This document shows, in pieces, positions 7,885-16,332 of a stretch of 47,243 bases of DNA; position 1 is the stretch's first letter; each line of letters starts with the position of its first letter. A model generated the notes under the pieces. The model saw only the letters and a program-made list of their open reading frames with translations. It did no database searches and was not told where the DNA came from. This stretch comes from JBQTII01 sp052387905. GTDB lineage: Bacteria > Actinomycetota > Actinomycetes > Sporichthyales > Sporichthyaceae. Where the stretch lies: contig JBQTIR010000006.1 of the NCBI GenBank assembly GCA_052387905.1, forward strand, positions 1 to 47,243. The letters run 5' to 3'. The position numbers and the translations under genes were made by a program.

Positions 7885-8333
7885 ATGCCCACGGAGCGGC
7901 ACGGGCGCTCGCGCAGCCACCTCACGTAGTCGGCGGGGGCACCGGCCCGCTCGGCCGCGTCGGCGATCTGGAAGACCACATGTGCCGTCGGCAGGCCGCC
8001 TTCGTAGCCGTCCACGACGTAGAGCCAAGCCAACTCCTCGCCGTCGAGGGTGGCGACCCGGACCCGGATCTTGGTGTAGAAGCCCGGCGCTGACCCCTCC
8101 CACCCGTCGAGCGCGTGCTCATCGCCCGAGGTGACGTCGTAAAGGGCGACGAACACCTGCTGGTCGGGGGCTTCGACGACGGTGGTGCGCGCGCCTTCGC
8201 CGCCGTGCTCCTCGCCGCCGAAGGTCAGCCGCCACCCCACGAGCCAGCCGGTGCCACGCTGCGGGGAGTGGGGTGCGATCAGCGCCATCAGCGCGGGGTC
8301 GAGGTTCTTGCCGTAGGCGGCGTACAGGGCCAT
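7881..8333 (-). CDS. Gamma-glutamylcyclotransferase-like protein
   Basis: A 150-residue protein of the GGCT/AIG2-like fold. It opens with YAAYGKNLDP, the family's substrate-binding loop, and continues with FGGEEHGGEGARTTVVEAP and VFVALYDVTSGDEHALDGWEGSAPGFYTK, in which the Glu of DGWEG is the likely acid/base residue. Family members convert gamma-glutamyl peptides to 5-oxoproline; the exact substrate is not predictable. It is the first gene of the minus-strand salvage operon, and its stop overlaps the GTG of mini-ORF A. Its start faces lpdA across an 81-bp gap, where promoters for both genes should lie. Confidence 0.85.
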   Translation of the reverse strand: MALYAAYGKNLDPALMALIAPHSPQRGTGWLVGWRLTFGGEEHGGEGARTTVVEAPDQQVFVALYDVTSGDEHALDGWEGSAPGFYTKIRVRVATLDGEELAWLYVVDGYEGGLPTAHVVFQIADAAERAGAPADYVRWLRERPCRSVGM

Positions 8334-8414
8334 GAGCGCACCCTACGATCCCCGGCGGTCCCGTCGGGGGAGGAAGGGCGGGAGAATGAGCCCCGTCGAT
8401 CCTGCGGTGGAAGG

Positions 8415-9815
8415 ATGAGCGTGACCCGGATTGTGATCTTGGGCGGGGGCCCGGGCGGTTATGAGGCGGCGCTGGTAGGTGCGCACCTCGGCGCCGCGGT
8501 CACCGTGATCGACTCCGACGGCATCGGCGGGTCGGCGGTCCTGACGGACTGCGTACCCTCCAAGACGCTGATCGCGACCGCGGAGCGGGCGGCCTCCGCT
8601 GCGGAGTCGCGGCGCCTCGGCGTCGTGCTCGGCTGCGGGGACGAGGGACCTCCGGCTTCGGTCGGCGTGGACCTGGCCAGGGTCAATGCCCGGGTGCGCG
8701 CGCTGGCGCAGGCGCAATCCGCCGACATCCGCAGCCGGCTGCAGGCCGCCGGGGTCCGCATCATCGATGGGCGCGGTCGGCTCAAGTCGGCGGATTCGGT
8801 GTTCGCCGAATGCTCCGACGGACCCGACGAGGAGCTGGCCGCCGACGCCGTCCTGATCGCCACCGGTGCCCGCCCCCGGGTGCTGCCCGACGCGCTGCCC
8901 GATGGGGAACGCATCCTGACCTGGACTCAGGTCTACGGACTCACCGAGCTACCCGAGCACCTCATCGTGGTCGGTTCCGGGGTCACCGGCGCCGAGTTCG
9001 CGAGCGCTTACAACTTCGGGACCAAGGTGACGTTGGTCTCCTCCCGTGACCGGGTGCTGCCCGGCGAGGACGCGGACGCCGCCGCGGTGCTGGAGGCCGC
9101 CTTCACTCGCCGGCGGATGACCGTACGGAGCCTGGCCCGGGCCGAGCGGGTGGTCCGTGACTGCGATGTCGTGCGGGTGCACCTGGCTGACGGCGACGTG
9201 ATCGAGGGCTCGCATTGCCTGATGGCGGTGGGTTCGGTGCCGAACACCGCCGACATCGGTCTGGAGGAACTCGGCGTCGCGCTCAGCTCCGCTGGGTTCA
9301 TTGAGGTCGACCGCGTCTCGCGGACCTCGGTACGCGGGGTCTACGCCGCTGGTGACTGCACCGGTGTGCTGATGCTGGCCTCGGTCGCCGCCCACCAGGG
9401 CCGGATCGCGATGCAGCACATCCTCGGTGACGCGGTCCGCCCGTTGAATCTGCAGGCGGTAGCGGCCAACGTGTTCACCGAGCCGGAGATCGCCACCGTC
9501 GGGGTCTCCCAGAACGACATCGATCGCGGGGACGCCAAGGTCCGCTCGGTCATGCTGCCGCTGGCCACCAACGCCCGCGCCAAGATGCAGGGCGTCCGCG
9601 ACGGTTTCGTGAAGCTGTTCTGCTTGCCGGGGACCGGGATCGTCGTCGGCGGGGTGGTGGTGGCCCCCAAGGCCAGCGAGCTGATCTTCCCGATCTCGCT
9701 CGCGGTCGACTGTCAGCTGACGGTTGATCAGATCGCGCATTCGTTCACGGTCTACCCGTCGATGACGGGCTCGATCGCCGAGGCCGCCCGCCAGTTGCAT
9801 CTCCCGCCCGACTGA
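8415..9815 (+). CDS. lpdA: NAD(P)H-quinone dehydrogenase LpdA (flavoprotein disulfide reductase family)
   Basis: A 466-residue FAD protein. The N-terminal dinucleotide fold is GGGPGGYEAAL (about residue 9). The region that normally carries the CxxxxC redox disulfide reads GGSAVLTDCVPSK, so the first Cys is Ala and only one Cys remains. A second NAD(P)-binding fold, VVGSGVTGAEFASAY, and the FAD motif GVYAAGDCTGV follow, then the dimerisation domain (NVFTEPEIATVG). Loss of one redox Cys, as in M. tuberculosis LpdA (Rv3303c), indicates an NAD(P)H:quinone reductase and argues against lipoamide dehydrogenase activity. The ATG at 8415 is preceded by GGTGGAAGG. Confidence 0.93.
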   Translation: MSVTRIVILGGGPGGYEAALVGAHLGAAVTVIDSDGIGGSAVLTDCVPSKTLIATAERAASAAESRRLGVVLGCGDEGPPASVGVDLARVNARVRALAQAQSADIRSRLQAAGVRIIDGRGRLKSADSVFAECSDGPDEELAADAVLIATGARPRVLPDALPDGERILTWTQVYGLTELPEHLIVVGSGVTGAEFASAYNFGTKVTLVSSRDRVLPGEDADAAAVLEAAFTRRRMTVRSLARAERVVRDCDVVRVHLADGDVIEGSHCLMAVGSVPNTADIGLEELGVALSSAGFIEVDRVSRTSVRGVYAAGDCTGVLMLASVAAHQGRIAMQHILGDAVRPLNLQAVAANVFTEPEIATVGVSQNDIDRGDAKVRSVMLPLATNARAKMQGVRDGFVKLFCLPGTGIVVGGVVVAPKASELIFPISLAVDCQLTVDQIAHSFTVYPSMTGSIAEAARQLHLPPD

Positions 9816-9955
9816 GCAGGCGGATCCCGCACTCTGATCGCGCGCCGGACCTATCACGGGCCCGGCATACGTTGGGCCAGCCACCAGAGTGTGAGGGTCT
9901 GTGTCCCTGACCGCCCGCGGATGCCTCACCGCACCAGTGGAATTGAGCCTGCCCT

Positions 9956-10540
9956 GTGGATGTCCCGCTGATCCTGCTGGTGTTCGGCGTTGTGCTGGTC
10001 GCTGAGCTTCCCGACAAGACCATGTTTGCGACGCTGATGTTGGGGGCTCGCTTCGCCGCGCGGTGGGTGTTCCTCGGCGCCGCCGCGGCCTTCGCAGTTC
10101 ACGTGGTCATCGCGGTGAGCGCCGGCAGCCTGCTGGGCCTGCTGCCCGGGCGCGTCCTCGATGTGATCGTCGGCGCGTTGTTCCTGCTGGGATCCGCGCT
10201 GTTGTGGCGGGCCTCCCGCGCCGATGAGGACGACGCGGACGCAGCCGCAGGTCGCGTCGGCACCTCGGCGGGGGCCGTGCTCGCGGCGTCGTTCTCGGTC
10301 ATCTTCATCGGCGAGTGGGGTGATATCACCCAGATCGCGACGGCGAACCTGGCGGCCACTCACCAGGACGTGCTCAGCGTCGGCATCGGGGCGATCCTGG
10401 GCCTGTGGACTGCCGCTGCGCTGGCGATCACCGCCGGCAGTGGTCTGCTGCGCCTGGTGCGCCCCGTGGTCCTGCATCGCGCAGGTGCGGTGCTGTTCCT
10501 GGCCCTGGGTCTGTACTCGCTCGCGCGGGCGGCTCGCTGA
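9956..10540 (+). CDS. GDT1/TMEM165 family (UPF0016) cation transporter
   Basis: A 194-residue membrane protein with six predicted helices in two inverted halves. Each half carries the family's acidic motif (consensus ExGDKT): AELPDKTMFATLMLG near residue 16 and GEWGDITQIATANLA near residue 123. Homologues export or exchange Mn2+ or Ca2+ for H+. The GTG start at 9956 leads directly into the first helix. An acidic loop (ADEDDADAAAG) separates the halves. The 140 bp upstream contain no Mn-sensing riboswitch that I can recognise. Confidence 0.9.
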   Translation: MDVPLILLVFGVVLVAELPDKTMFATLMLGARFAARWVFLGAAAAFAVHVVIAVSAGSLLGLLPGRVLDVIVGALFLLGSALLWRASRADEDDADAAAGRVGTSAGAVLAASFSVIFIGEWGDITQIATANLAATHQDVLSVGIGAILGLWTAAALAITAGSGLLRLVRPVVLHRAGAVLFLALGLYSLARAAR

Positions 10541-10631
10541 CGGTGCGCTGCGCGGGCATGGATTTGTCCGCTGCTCGGGCGAGCAACCGGGTGAGTCGGC
10601 AATGTCCTGCTCGGTGCTGACGCCGGCGGTT

Positions 10632-11051
10632 TCAGCGGATGCCGCTGTCCACCGTCAGTTTCACCGTGCTTGCGCGACCGGCGGTCAGGGTCACCGGTTC
10701 GGAGGCTTGCGAGGGCAGCCCGCCGGTATTGGTCGCTCGGAGGATGTAGCTACCGGCCGGGGCCCGCAGTTGGAACCTGCCGGTGGCATCAGTGACGGTG
10801 TTGAGCACGACCTTGTCGTCGGCACCGACCAACTCCACGACCGCGCCGCCCACCGGCCGGTCCGGGCACGGCGTGCCCGCCTGCTCGACCGGGCACGCCG
10901 GACCGGCCGTCACCGTCCCGTTCAGCGACGAGTCAGCCGGCGCGAACGTGGGGGCTTCGGGCCGGACCACGCCGTCGTCATCTCCGCAGGCAGTGAGCAC
11001 TACAGCGGCAAGGAGGGCGGAGACTGCTGCTCGCACGATCACGCCGACCAT
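10632..11051 (-). CDS. Small lipoprotein with a carboxypeptidase-regulatory/Cna-B-like domain
   Basis: A 139-residue lipoprotein with signal peptide and lipobox LTAC (about residues 19-22). The mature part contains SLNGTVTAGPACPVEQAGTPCPDRPVGGAVVELV, then VTDATGRFQLRAPAGSYILRATN, the pattern of a prealbumin-like beta-sandwich (CarboxypepD_reg/SdrD-B type). Two Cys in the AGPACP...TPCPDRP segment may form a disulfide. It lies 23 bp downstream of the Sco-like gene on the same strand and is likely co-transcribed. Its role is unknown, perhaps structural at the cell surface. Confidence 0.78.
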   Translation of the reverse strand: MVGVIVRAAVSALLAAVVLTACGDDDGVVRPEAPTFAPADSSLNGTVTAGPACPVEQAGTPCPDRPVGGAVVELVGADDKVVLNTVTDATGRFQLRAPAGSYILRATNTGGLPSQASEPVTLTAGRASTVKLTVDSGIR

Positions 11052-11074
11052 CCTGGCATCGCTGGCTCCGGCGC

Positions 11075-11809
11075 TCAGGCGAGCAGGCTCAGGAAGTCCG
11101 CGGTGTACTGCTCGATGGTGACGCCGCCGGTGTAGACCACGGCGCCGCTGGAGCCGGGGACGAAGGCGTACACGACTCCCGTGTGATCCACCAGGTACTC
11201 ACCGCCTAATCCCTTGACGGGGCCGGTGGCGCTGCCGTGCCCGGTGCCGTGCTCGCCGTCGTGTTCGCCCTCGTGTTCGTCGCTGGGCTCCCCGGTCGTC
11301 TGCGGCAGGTGCAACGCGGTGAGCATCTCCTCGGTCGCGGGGTTGCCGCCGATCAGCGCGGTGAACTCCGGGTCGTAGCGGTCCAGCCAGGTACGCAGGA
11401 ACGCGGGGTCATCGCGCGTGGGGTCCTCGGTGATGAAGACGACCTTGACCCGTTCACGCATCTCGACCGGAAGCGCGTCGCGGGCGCGCGCAAGGTCAGC
11501 CATCGTGGTGGGGCAGATGTCGGGGCAGTTGGTGTAACCCCAGAACACCACGGTGAGCTCGTCGGTAGGGCGCTCGGCGAGGGAGAACGACGTTCCGTCG
11601 GTGGCCTTCAGCTGCTGGGCGGGCCGGGCGATGATCGGGTCCACGGTGCCGTGCACGCCTTCGATCCCCGGCAGGCCGGCGCCGGTGTCCACGTTGCTGA
11701 TCGATGCCACGGCGCCGGTGCTCTGCGCCTCGTCGCCTCCGCAGCCGGTCAGCACCAGGCCAAGGGCGAGCGTGGCCGCTGCCGCAGCCGCCGTCGATGT
11801 ACGCCTCAT
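11075..11809 (-). CDS. SCO1/SenC family copper chaperone lipoprotein
   Basis: A 244-residue lipoprotein (lipobox LTGC) with a thioredoxin-like fold. The copper-binding CxxxC is NCPDIC in VVFWGYTNCPDICPTTMADL, and the conserved distal His is in GEYLVDHTGVVYAF. Such proteins deliver copper to the CuA centre of cytochrome oxidase or act as thiol reductases outside the membrane. An unusual His/Glu-rich insertion (SDEHEGEHDGEHGTGHGS) sits just before the conserved His. The start at 11809 puts the ATG 1 nt from the carboxylase stop codon (11811-11813), so the gene probably belongs to the accA transcript. Confidence 0.92.
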   Translation of the reverse strand: MRRTSTAAAAAATLALGLVLTGCGGDEAQSTGAVASISNVDTGAGLPGIEGVHGTVDPIIARPAQQLKATDGTSFSLAERPTDELTVVFWGYTNCPDICPTTMADLARARDALPVEMRERVKVVFITEDPTRDDPAFLRTWLDRYDPEFTALIGGNPATEEMLTALHLPQTTGEPSDEHEGEHDGEHGTGHGSATGPVKGLGGEYLVDHTGVVYAFVPGSSGAVVYTGGVTIEQYTADFLSLLA

Positions 11810-11810
11810 G

Positions 11811-13565
11811 TCAGTCCTTGATTTCGCAGAGCACGGCACCGCTGGTCACGGTGACGCCGATCTCCGCGGCCAGGCCGGTCACGGTACCCGCCTTATGGGC
11901 GTTGAGCGGCTGCTCCATCTTCATCGCCTCGAGCACGACGATCAGGTCGCCCGCGGCCACCGTCGCACCTTCTTCGACGGCGACCTTGACGATGGTGCCC
12001 TGCATCGGCGAGGTCAGCGAGTCACCGGAGGCGGCCGCGCCAGCCTTCTTGCCCCCGGCCTTACGCGCCTTCTTTGCCGTCCCGGCTGGCGGGCCGGCAG
12101 CCGCGAGCCCGGCGGGCAGCACGACCTCGAGCCGCCGGCCGTCGACCTCGACGACGACGCTCGCCCGCTCCTCGGCGTCGGGGGCGTCGGCAGCGCCGCC
12201 GCTGTAGGCGAGGAGCTGGTTGTCGTACTCGGTCTCGATCCAGCGGGTGTGCACGGCGAACGGCTTGCCGTCGGTCGGGGCGAATGCCGGGTCGGCGACG
12301 ACGGCGGCGTGGAAGGGGATGACGGTGGGCATGCCGTCGACGACGAACTCGGCAAGGGCACGACCGGAGCGGGCCAGCGCCTGTTCGCGCGTCGCACCGG
12401 TGACGATCAGCTTCGCGACCAGGGAGTCGAACATCCCGGGGATCGTCTCGCCGAGTTCGTAGCCGGAGTCCAACCGCACGCCCGGGCCGCTGGGTGGGGA
12501 CCACTTGGTGAGCGTGCCGGGCGCGGGTAGGAAGCCGCGTCCGCCGTCTTCGGCGTTGATTCGGAACTCGATCGAATGCCCGCGAATCTCGGGGTCGCCG
12601 TAGCCCAGGGGCTCACCGTCGGCGATGCGGAACATCTCCCGGACCAGGTCGATCCCGGTGACCTCCTCGGAGACGGGGTGCTCGACCTGCAGGCGGGTGT
12701 TGACCTCCAGGAACGAGATCGTGCCGTCTTGGCCGACGAGGAACTCACACGTGCCGGCGCCGACGTAGCCGGCCTCGCGCAGGATCGCTTTGGAGGAGGC
12801 GTAGAGCTCGGCGACCTGGGCCTCGGACAGGTACGGCGCGGGTGCTTCCTCGACGAGCTTCTGGTGGCGGCGCTGCAGAGAACAGTCGCGTGTGGACACG
12901 ACGACGACGTTGCCGTGGCTGTCGGCCAGGCACTGGGTCTCGACGTGGCGGGGGCGGTCCAGGTAGCGCTCGACGAAGCACTCGCCGCGCCCGAATGCCG
13001 CGACGGCTTCGCGCACGGCGGAGTCGTAGAGCTCAGGAATCTCCTCCAGCGTGCGGGCGACCTTGAGCCCGCGCCCACCGCCACCGAAGGCCGCCTTGAT
13101 GGCGACCGGCAGGCCGTTGGCCTTGGCGAACTCGACGACCTCATCGGCGCCAGCGACCGGGTCCGGGGTGCCGGCGACCAGCGGGGCGCCGGCCTTCTGG
13201 GCGATGTGGCGGGCGGCGACCTTGTCGCCGAGCGCGACGATCGCCGCGGGCGGCGGGCCGATCCAGGTCAGCCCGGCGTCGATCACGGCCTGCGCGAACT
13301 CGGCGTTCTCGGCCAGGAAGCCGTACCCGGGATGCACCGCGTCGGCGCCGGACTTGGCGGCGACATCGAGAATCTTGGCGATCACCAGGTAGCTCTCGCC
13401 CGGGGTGGAGCCGCCGAGGGCGAACGCCTCATCGGCGACCCGGACGTGCAGCGCATCCCGATCGGGCTCGGCGTAGATCGCCACGGACCCGATTCCCGCG
13501 TCCTTGCAGGCCCGGGCGACCCGGACCGCAATTTCGCCGCGGTTGGCAATGAGAACCTTGCGCAC
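11811..13565 (-). CDS. accA3: Acyl-CoA carboxylase alpha subunit (biotin carboxylase plus biotin carboxyl carrier)
   Basis: A 584-residue fused subunit. The biotin carboxylase half (residues 1-450) starts KVLIANRGEIAVRVARACKD and has the ATP-grasp glycine-rich loop AAFGGGGRGLKVA and EVNTRLQVEHPVSEEVTG. A linker of Ala/Gly/Lys leads to the carrier domain, with the biotinylated Lys549 in EAMKMEQ. It carboxylates biotin with bicarbonate and ATP and works with AccD and epsilon subunits to make malonyl- or methylmalonyl-CoA for lipid synthesis. The start is a GTG preceded by GGAGG at 6 nt. Matching accD/epsilon subunits and biotin ligase lie at 20.9-23.7 kb. Confidence 0.96.
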   Translation of the reverse strand: MRKVLIANRGEIAVRVARACKDAGIGSVAIYAEPDRDALHVRVADEAFALGGSTPGESYLVIAKILDVAAKSGADAVHPGYGFLAENAEFAQAVIDAGLTWIGPPPAAIVALGDKVAARHIAQKAGAPLVAGTPDPVAGADEVVEFAKANGLPVAIKAAFGGGGRGLKVARTLEEIPELYDSAVREAVAAFGRGECFVERYLDRPRHVETQCLADSHGNVVVVSTRDCSLQRRHQKLVEEAPAPYLSEAQVAELYASSKAILREAGYVGAGTCEFLVGQDGTISFLEVNTRLQVEHPVSEEVTGIDLVREMFRIADGEPLGYGDPEIRGHSIEFRINAEDGGRGFLPAPGTLTKWSPPSGPGVRLDSGYELGETIPGMFDSLVAKLIVTGATREQALARSGRALAEFVVDGMPTVIPFHAAVVADPAFAPTDGKPFAVHTRWIETEYDNQLLAYSGGAADAPDAEERASVVVEVDGRRLEVVLPAGLAAAGPPAGTAKKARKAGGKKAGAAASGDSLTSPMQGTIVKVAVEEGATVAAGDLIVVLEAMKMEQPLNAHKAGTVTGLAAEIGVTVTSGAVLCEIKD

Positions 13566-13629
13566 GCTCTACCTCCTGGAGATGACCACGGCGAGTCTAG
13601 TGAGCGCCGACGCCGCCCTTCTGCGCTGG

Positions 13630-13920
13630 TCAGCCCCCGGACACCGCGGGTATGACGTGGATCTCCGTACCGGGGGTGACCGTGGTGTCCAGCCCACCGG
13701 TGTCCCGGACGTGGACCTCGCCGACGAACACGTTGACGTGGCGACGGATGGCCCCGCGCTCGTCGCGGATCCGGCGATCCAAGGCGGGCCAGGGCGTGAC
13801 CAGGGTGTCGAGGACGTCGCCCACCGTCGCACCAGGGGTGACTCCGATCTCCAAGATCGCCGCTCCGCCCGCGTGCTCACGCAGCAGTGCGGGCAGCCGC
13901 AGTCGAACAGTCCCGGTCAA
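13630..13920 (-). CDS. MoaD/ThiS family ubiquitin-like sulfur carrier
   Basis: A 96-residue beta-grasp protein: TVRLRLPALLREHAGG, GATVGDVLDTLVTPWPALDRRI, VNVFVGEVHVRDTGGLDTTV and a C-terminal VIPAVSGG. The terminal Gly-Gly is the site that is adenylated and thiocarboxylated in this family. I choose the TTG at 13920 because it overlaps the TGA of the upstream BNR-protein gene (TTGA) and gives the expected domain length; earlier in-frame starts lie inside that gene. Pairing with a BNR/sialidase-like protein, rather than with moaE or thi genes, means the pathway is unknown. Confidence 0.85.
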   Translation of the reverse strand: MTGTVRLRLPALLREHAGGAAILEIGVTPGATVGDVLDTLVTPWPALDRRIRDERGAIRRHVNVFVGEVHVRDTGGLDTTVTPGTEIHVIPAVSGG

Positions 13921-15014
13921 GGCAGCGTCGCCGCCCGCACGCACAGCACCGCCGGCAGGTGCGTCGCCAGCGTCGTCCAGTTGTCCCCACCGTCGCGGCT
14001 GGCGAAGACCTCGCCATTGCGGTTGCCGAAGTACACCCCGGCGCTGGCGGCGTCGTCGGCGCACATGGCGTCCCGCAGCACGGTGCCGTAGTTCGGGCCG
14101 TCGGGGAGACCGGCCGAGCACTCGATCCAGCTCGCCCCGGCGTCATCGGTGCGGTAGACCCGGGCGAGGCGGTCCGGTGGCAGCCGGGAGATGTCGGCCT
14201 CGAGGGGGTACACGAACACCGAGCCCGGCCGGTTGGGGTGGGCGACGATCGGGAACCCGAAGTCCCCGGGCAGGCCCTCGTGGATCGGCACCCAGCGCTC
14301 TCCGTGGTTGTCGCTGCGGAACACCCCGCCGTGGTTCTGGGCGAAAAGTTGCTCCGGGCGCTCGGGGTGGCGGGCGACCTTGTGCACGCACTGGCCCCAC
14401 TCCTTCTCCTCACCGGGCAGGAAGGGGGTGGTGATGCCGAGGTTGGCGGGGTTCCAGGTGTCGCCGCCGTCGGTGCTGCGGTAGACCCCGCCGGTCGACA
14501 TCGCGACCAACAGGTCGTCGGGCTCGGTGGGGTGCGGGAGCACGGTGTGGATGGCCTGACCGCCCCCGCCCGGGAACCAGTCCTTACGGTGCGGGTGGTC
14601 CCACAGCCCCTGCACGAGCGAGAAACTCGCCCCGTTGTCGGTCGAGCGCCACAGGGCGCTGGGTTCGGTGCCGGCGTACACGACGCCGGGCTGATCGGCC
14701 GGGGCCGGGGTGAGGAACCAGATCCGCTCCACGGCGGCATCCATGCCCTCGGGGAAGCGCACGGCGCCGGCGTCGGTGTCGTCCCAGGTGGCGCCGAGGT
14801 CATCCGAGCGCACGACCGCCGGGCCCCAGTGGAAGTTGAGGTAGCCGGCGAGCAGCTTGGCTACCCCGCCGCGGGTGTCGATGGCGGCGGCATAGACCTC
14901 ACCCATCCCGAAATGCGGCCCTTCCAGCCGCCAGGTCCGCCGGTCGTCCTCGCTGATCGCGAGGAACAGCCCCTTGGCCGTGCCGATCGCCACCAGGGTG
15001 CGTGCGTCGCTCAT
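13917..15014 (-). CDS. BNR/sialidase-like beta-propeller protein
   Basis: A 365-residue protein made of repeated BNR/Asp-box units, for example SDDLGATWDD, STDNGASFSLV, STDGGDTWNPA, SDNHGERWVP, TDDAGASWIE and SRDGGDNWTT, which together predict a six- or seven-bladed beta-propeller. No signal peptide is visible (MSDARTLVAIGTAKGLFLA), so it is probably cytosolic despite its likeness to secreted glycosidases. The start is supported by GGAGG 6 nt upstream. The stop overlaps the MoaD-like gene's TTG. Substrate and enzymatic activity are unknown; calling it a sialidase would overreach because only the repeats are recognisable. Confidence 0.85.
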   Translation of the reverse strand: MSDARTLVAIGTAKGLFLAISEDDRRTWRLEGPHFGMGEVYAAAIDTRGGVAKLLAGYLNFHWGPAVVRSDDLGATWDDTDAGAVRFPEGMDAAVERIWFLTPAPADQPGVVYAGTEPSALWRSTDNGASFSLVQGLWDHPHRKDWFPGGGGQAIHTVLPHPTEPDDLLVAMSTGGVYRSTDGGDTWNPANLGITTPFLPGEEKEWGQCVHKVARHPERPEQLFAQNHGGVFRSDNHGERWVPIHEGLPGDFGFPIVAHPNRPGSVFVYPLEADISRLPPDRLARVYRTDDAGASWIECSAGLPDGPNYGTVLRDAMCADDAASAGVYFGNRNGEVFASRDGGDNWTTLATHLPAVLCVRAATLP

Positions 15015-15091
15015 CTGCCACCTCCACTGAAGTCCTGGCTCCGGTCTACCAGAGGCTGCCGACAGGAGGTACTGATGAGCTCACCGCCCGG

Positions 15092-15505
15092 TCAGTGGCG
15101 CTCCTCCAGCCCGACGGCGGCGCGCAGGCGCTCGGTGGCCGCCCGCAGGTCGGGGTCCTGCTCGGAGCGGGACTCCATCAACGCCGCCAGCGCCTCGGCG
15201 ATCACGTTCAACTTCTCCTGCTCGGACTCGTCGCCGCGCCGGCTGGCGTTCTCCAGCAGGGCGATCAGCAGCAGCGTCAGGATCGAGACCCCGGTGTGCA
15301 GGACGACCTGCCAGCTCTTGAGGTCCGTCCACAGCGGCGCGCTCAGGGCCCAGGCGAGCACGGCGCCCAAGCAGGCGTAGAAAAACCACGGTGAACTCAC
15401 CTGTAGGTGCGCGGCATGGACGAAGCGCTCGAAGCCCGAACGCTCATCGTGGGGATGACGACCCTGCCGGGCCGGTCGTTCCTCGTGCGTAACGCCGCCT
15501 GCCAC
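15092..15505 (-). CDS. Small membrane protein, low-affinity iron permease-like
   Basis: A 137-residue protein with two membrane helices: WFFYACLGAVLAWALSAPLW and VVLHTGVSILTLLLIALLENAS. Between them is the short phrase TDLKSWQ. The second helix is followed by the charged EQEKLNVIAEAL segment typical of the 'low affinity iron permease' family (PF04120). The iron-transport label of that family comes from a yeast protein and is weakly supported in bacteria. The GTG at 15505 has GAGGAG 5 nt upstream. It lies 77 bp upstream of the BNR gene on the same strand. Confidence 0.68.
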   Translation of the reverse strand: MAGGVTHEERPARQGRHPHDERSGFERFVHAAHLQVSSPWFFYACLGAVLAWALSAPLWTDLKSWQVVLHTGVSILTLLLIALLENASRRGDESEQEKLNVIAEALAALMESRSEQDPDLRAATERLRAAVGLEERH

Positions 15506-15584
15506 GTCTGCTCCTCGCTCGCCCGGACCTGGTGGTCCGCGTTGCCTTGAGGCTTCCCCAGCCGGTGCCGGAAATGCCGTCGGG

Positions 15585-16199
15585 TCAGCGCGGGGCCCAC
15601 AGGTGATGCCACATCACCCCAAAATCAGCGACCAGTCGACGCAACAGCGGCAGGGAAACCCCGACGACGTTGTGGTGATCTCCCTCCAGGCGTTCGACGA
15701 ACGCTCCGCCGAGACCGTCGACGGTGAACGCACCGGCGACCCACAACGGCTCGCCGGTGGCGACGTACGCCGCGATCTCGATGTCGGAGATGTCCGCGAA
15801 GTGCACGGTGGTCGAGGCCAGGGCCGCCGACTGACGTCCGGTCGCCGGTTCGATCAGGCAATGGCCGGTGTGCAGGATCCCGGACCGTCCGCGCATCGCC
15901 CGCCAGCGATCGGTCGCCTCGTGGGCGGTGCCCGGCTTGCCGAGCGCGACGCCGTCAAGCTCCAGCAGCGAATCGCAGCCCAGGACCAGGGTGCCGCCGA
16001 CCGGGCGATCCAGGCGCCCGGCGACCGCTGCGGCCTTCAGTTGGGCCAGCAGCCCCGCCGTGGCGGCCGGCGTCGCGGCGGCGACCCCGTCCTCGTCCAC
16101 CTCGCTGACGATGACCTCAGGCTCCAGGCCGGCGCGCCGCAGGGTGGCCAGGCGGGCAGGGGAGGCGGAGGCCAGGATGAGGCGTGGCGGGGAGAGCAT
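15585..16199 (-). CDS. maf: Maf-like nucleoside triphosphate pyrophosphatase
   Basis: A 204-residue enzyme of the Maf/HAM1-like superfamily, which hydrolyses non-canonical or UTP/dTTP-type nucleotides to monophosphates. Signatures are the N-terminal LILASASPARLATLRRAG (family SxSPxR), SEVDED, LGCDSLLELDG with the catalytic Asp, and the C-terminal GLGGAFVERLEGDHHNVVGVSLPLL. The start ATG at 16199 gives the typical MLSPPRLILAS opening. In mycobacteria maf lies between accD5/accE5 and accA3; here it keeps that relative neighbourhood, with an inserted block of opposite-strand genes. Confidence 0.94.
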   Translation of the reverse strand: MLSPPRLILASASPARLATLRRAGLEPEVIVSEVDEDGVAAATPAATAGLLAQLKAAAVAGRLDRPVGGTLVLGCDSLLELDGVALGKPGTAHEATDRWRAMRGRSGILHTGHCLIEPATGRQSAALASTTVHFADISDIEIAAYVATGEPLWVAGAFTVDGLGGAFVERLEGDHHNVVGVSLPLLRRLVADFGVMWHHLWAPR

Positions 16200-16332
16200 G
16201 CCTTGATCCTCCCGTTGGCGCTCCCGATCCGGGCGTAGGGCACGCTGGTCGCGTACCGGTCGTTGCTCAGGTAGAGCACACCGTGCGGGCGTTCCCCGCG
16301 CGACATTCACCTCGAGAAGGAGCGCGTCATCC

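Noticed and set aside
9816..9955. Possible Mn2+ (yybP-ykoY) riboswitch before the GDT1-family gene
   Set aside because: Looked for because this transporter family is often so regulated, but the conserved loop sequences and paired arms are not visible.
15068..15380. A perfect AGGAGGT followed by ATG on the plus strand in the spacer before the small membrane protein gene
   Set aside because: The frame it opens is antisense to the iron permease-like gene and encodes a Ser/Arg-rich sequence without homology features; the match is probably chance.
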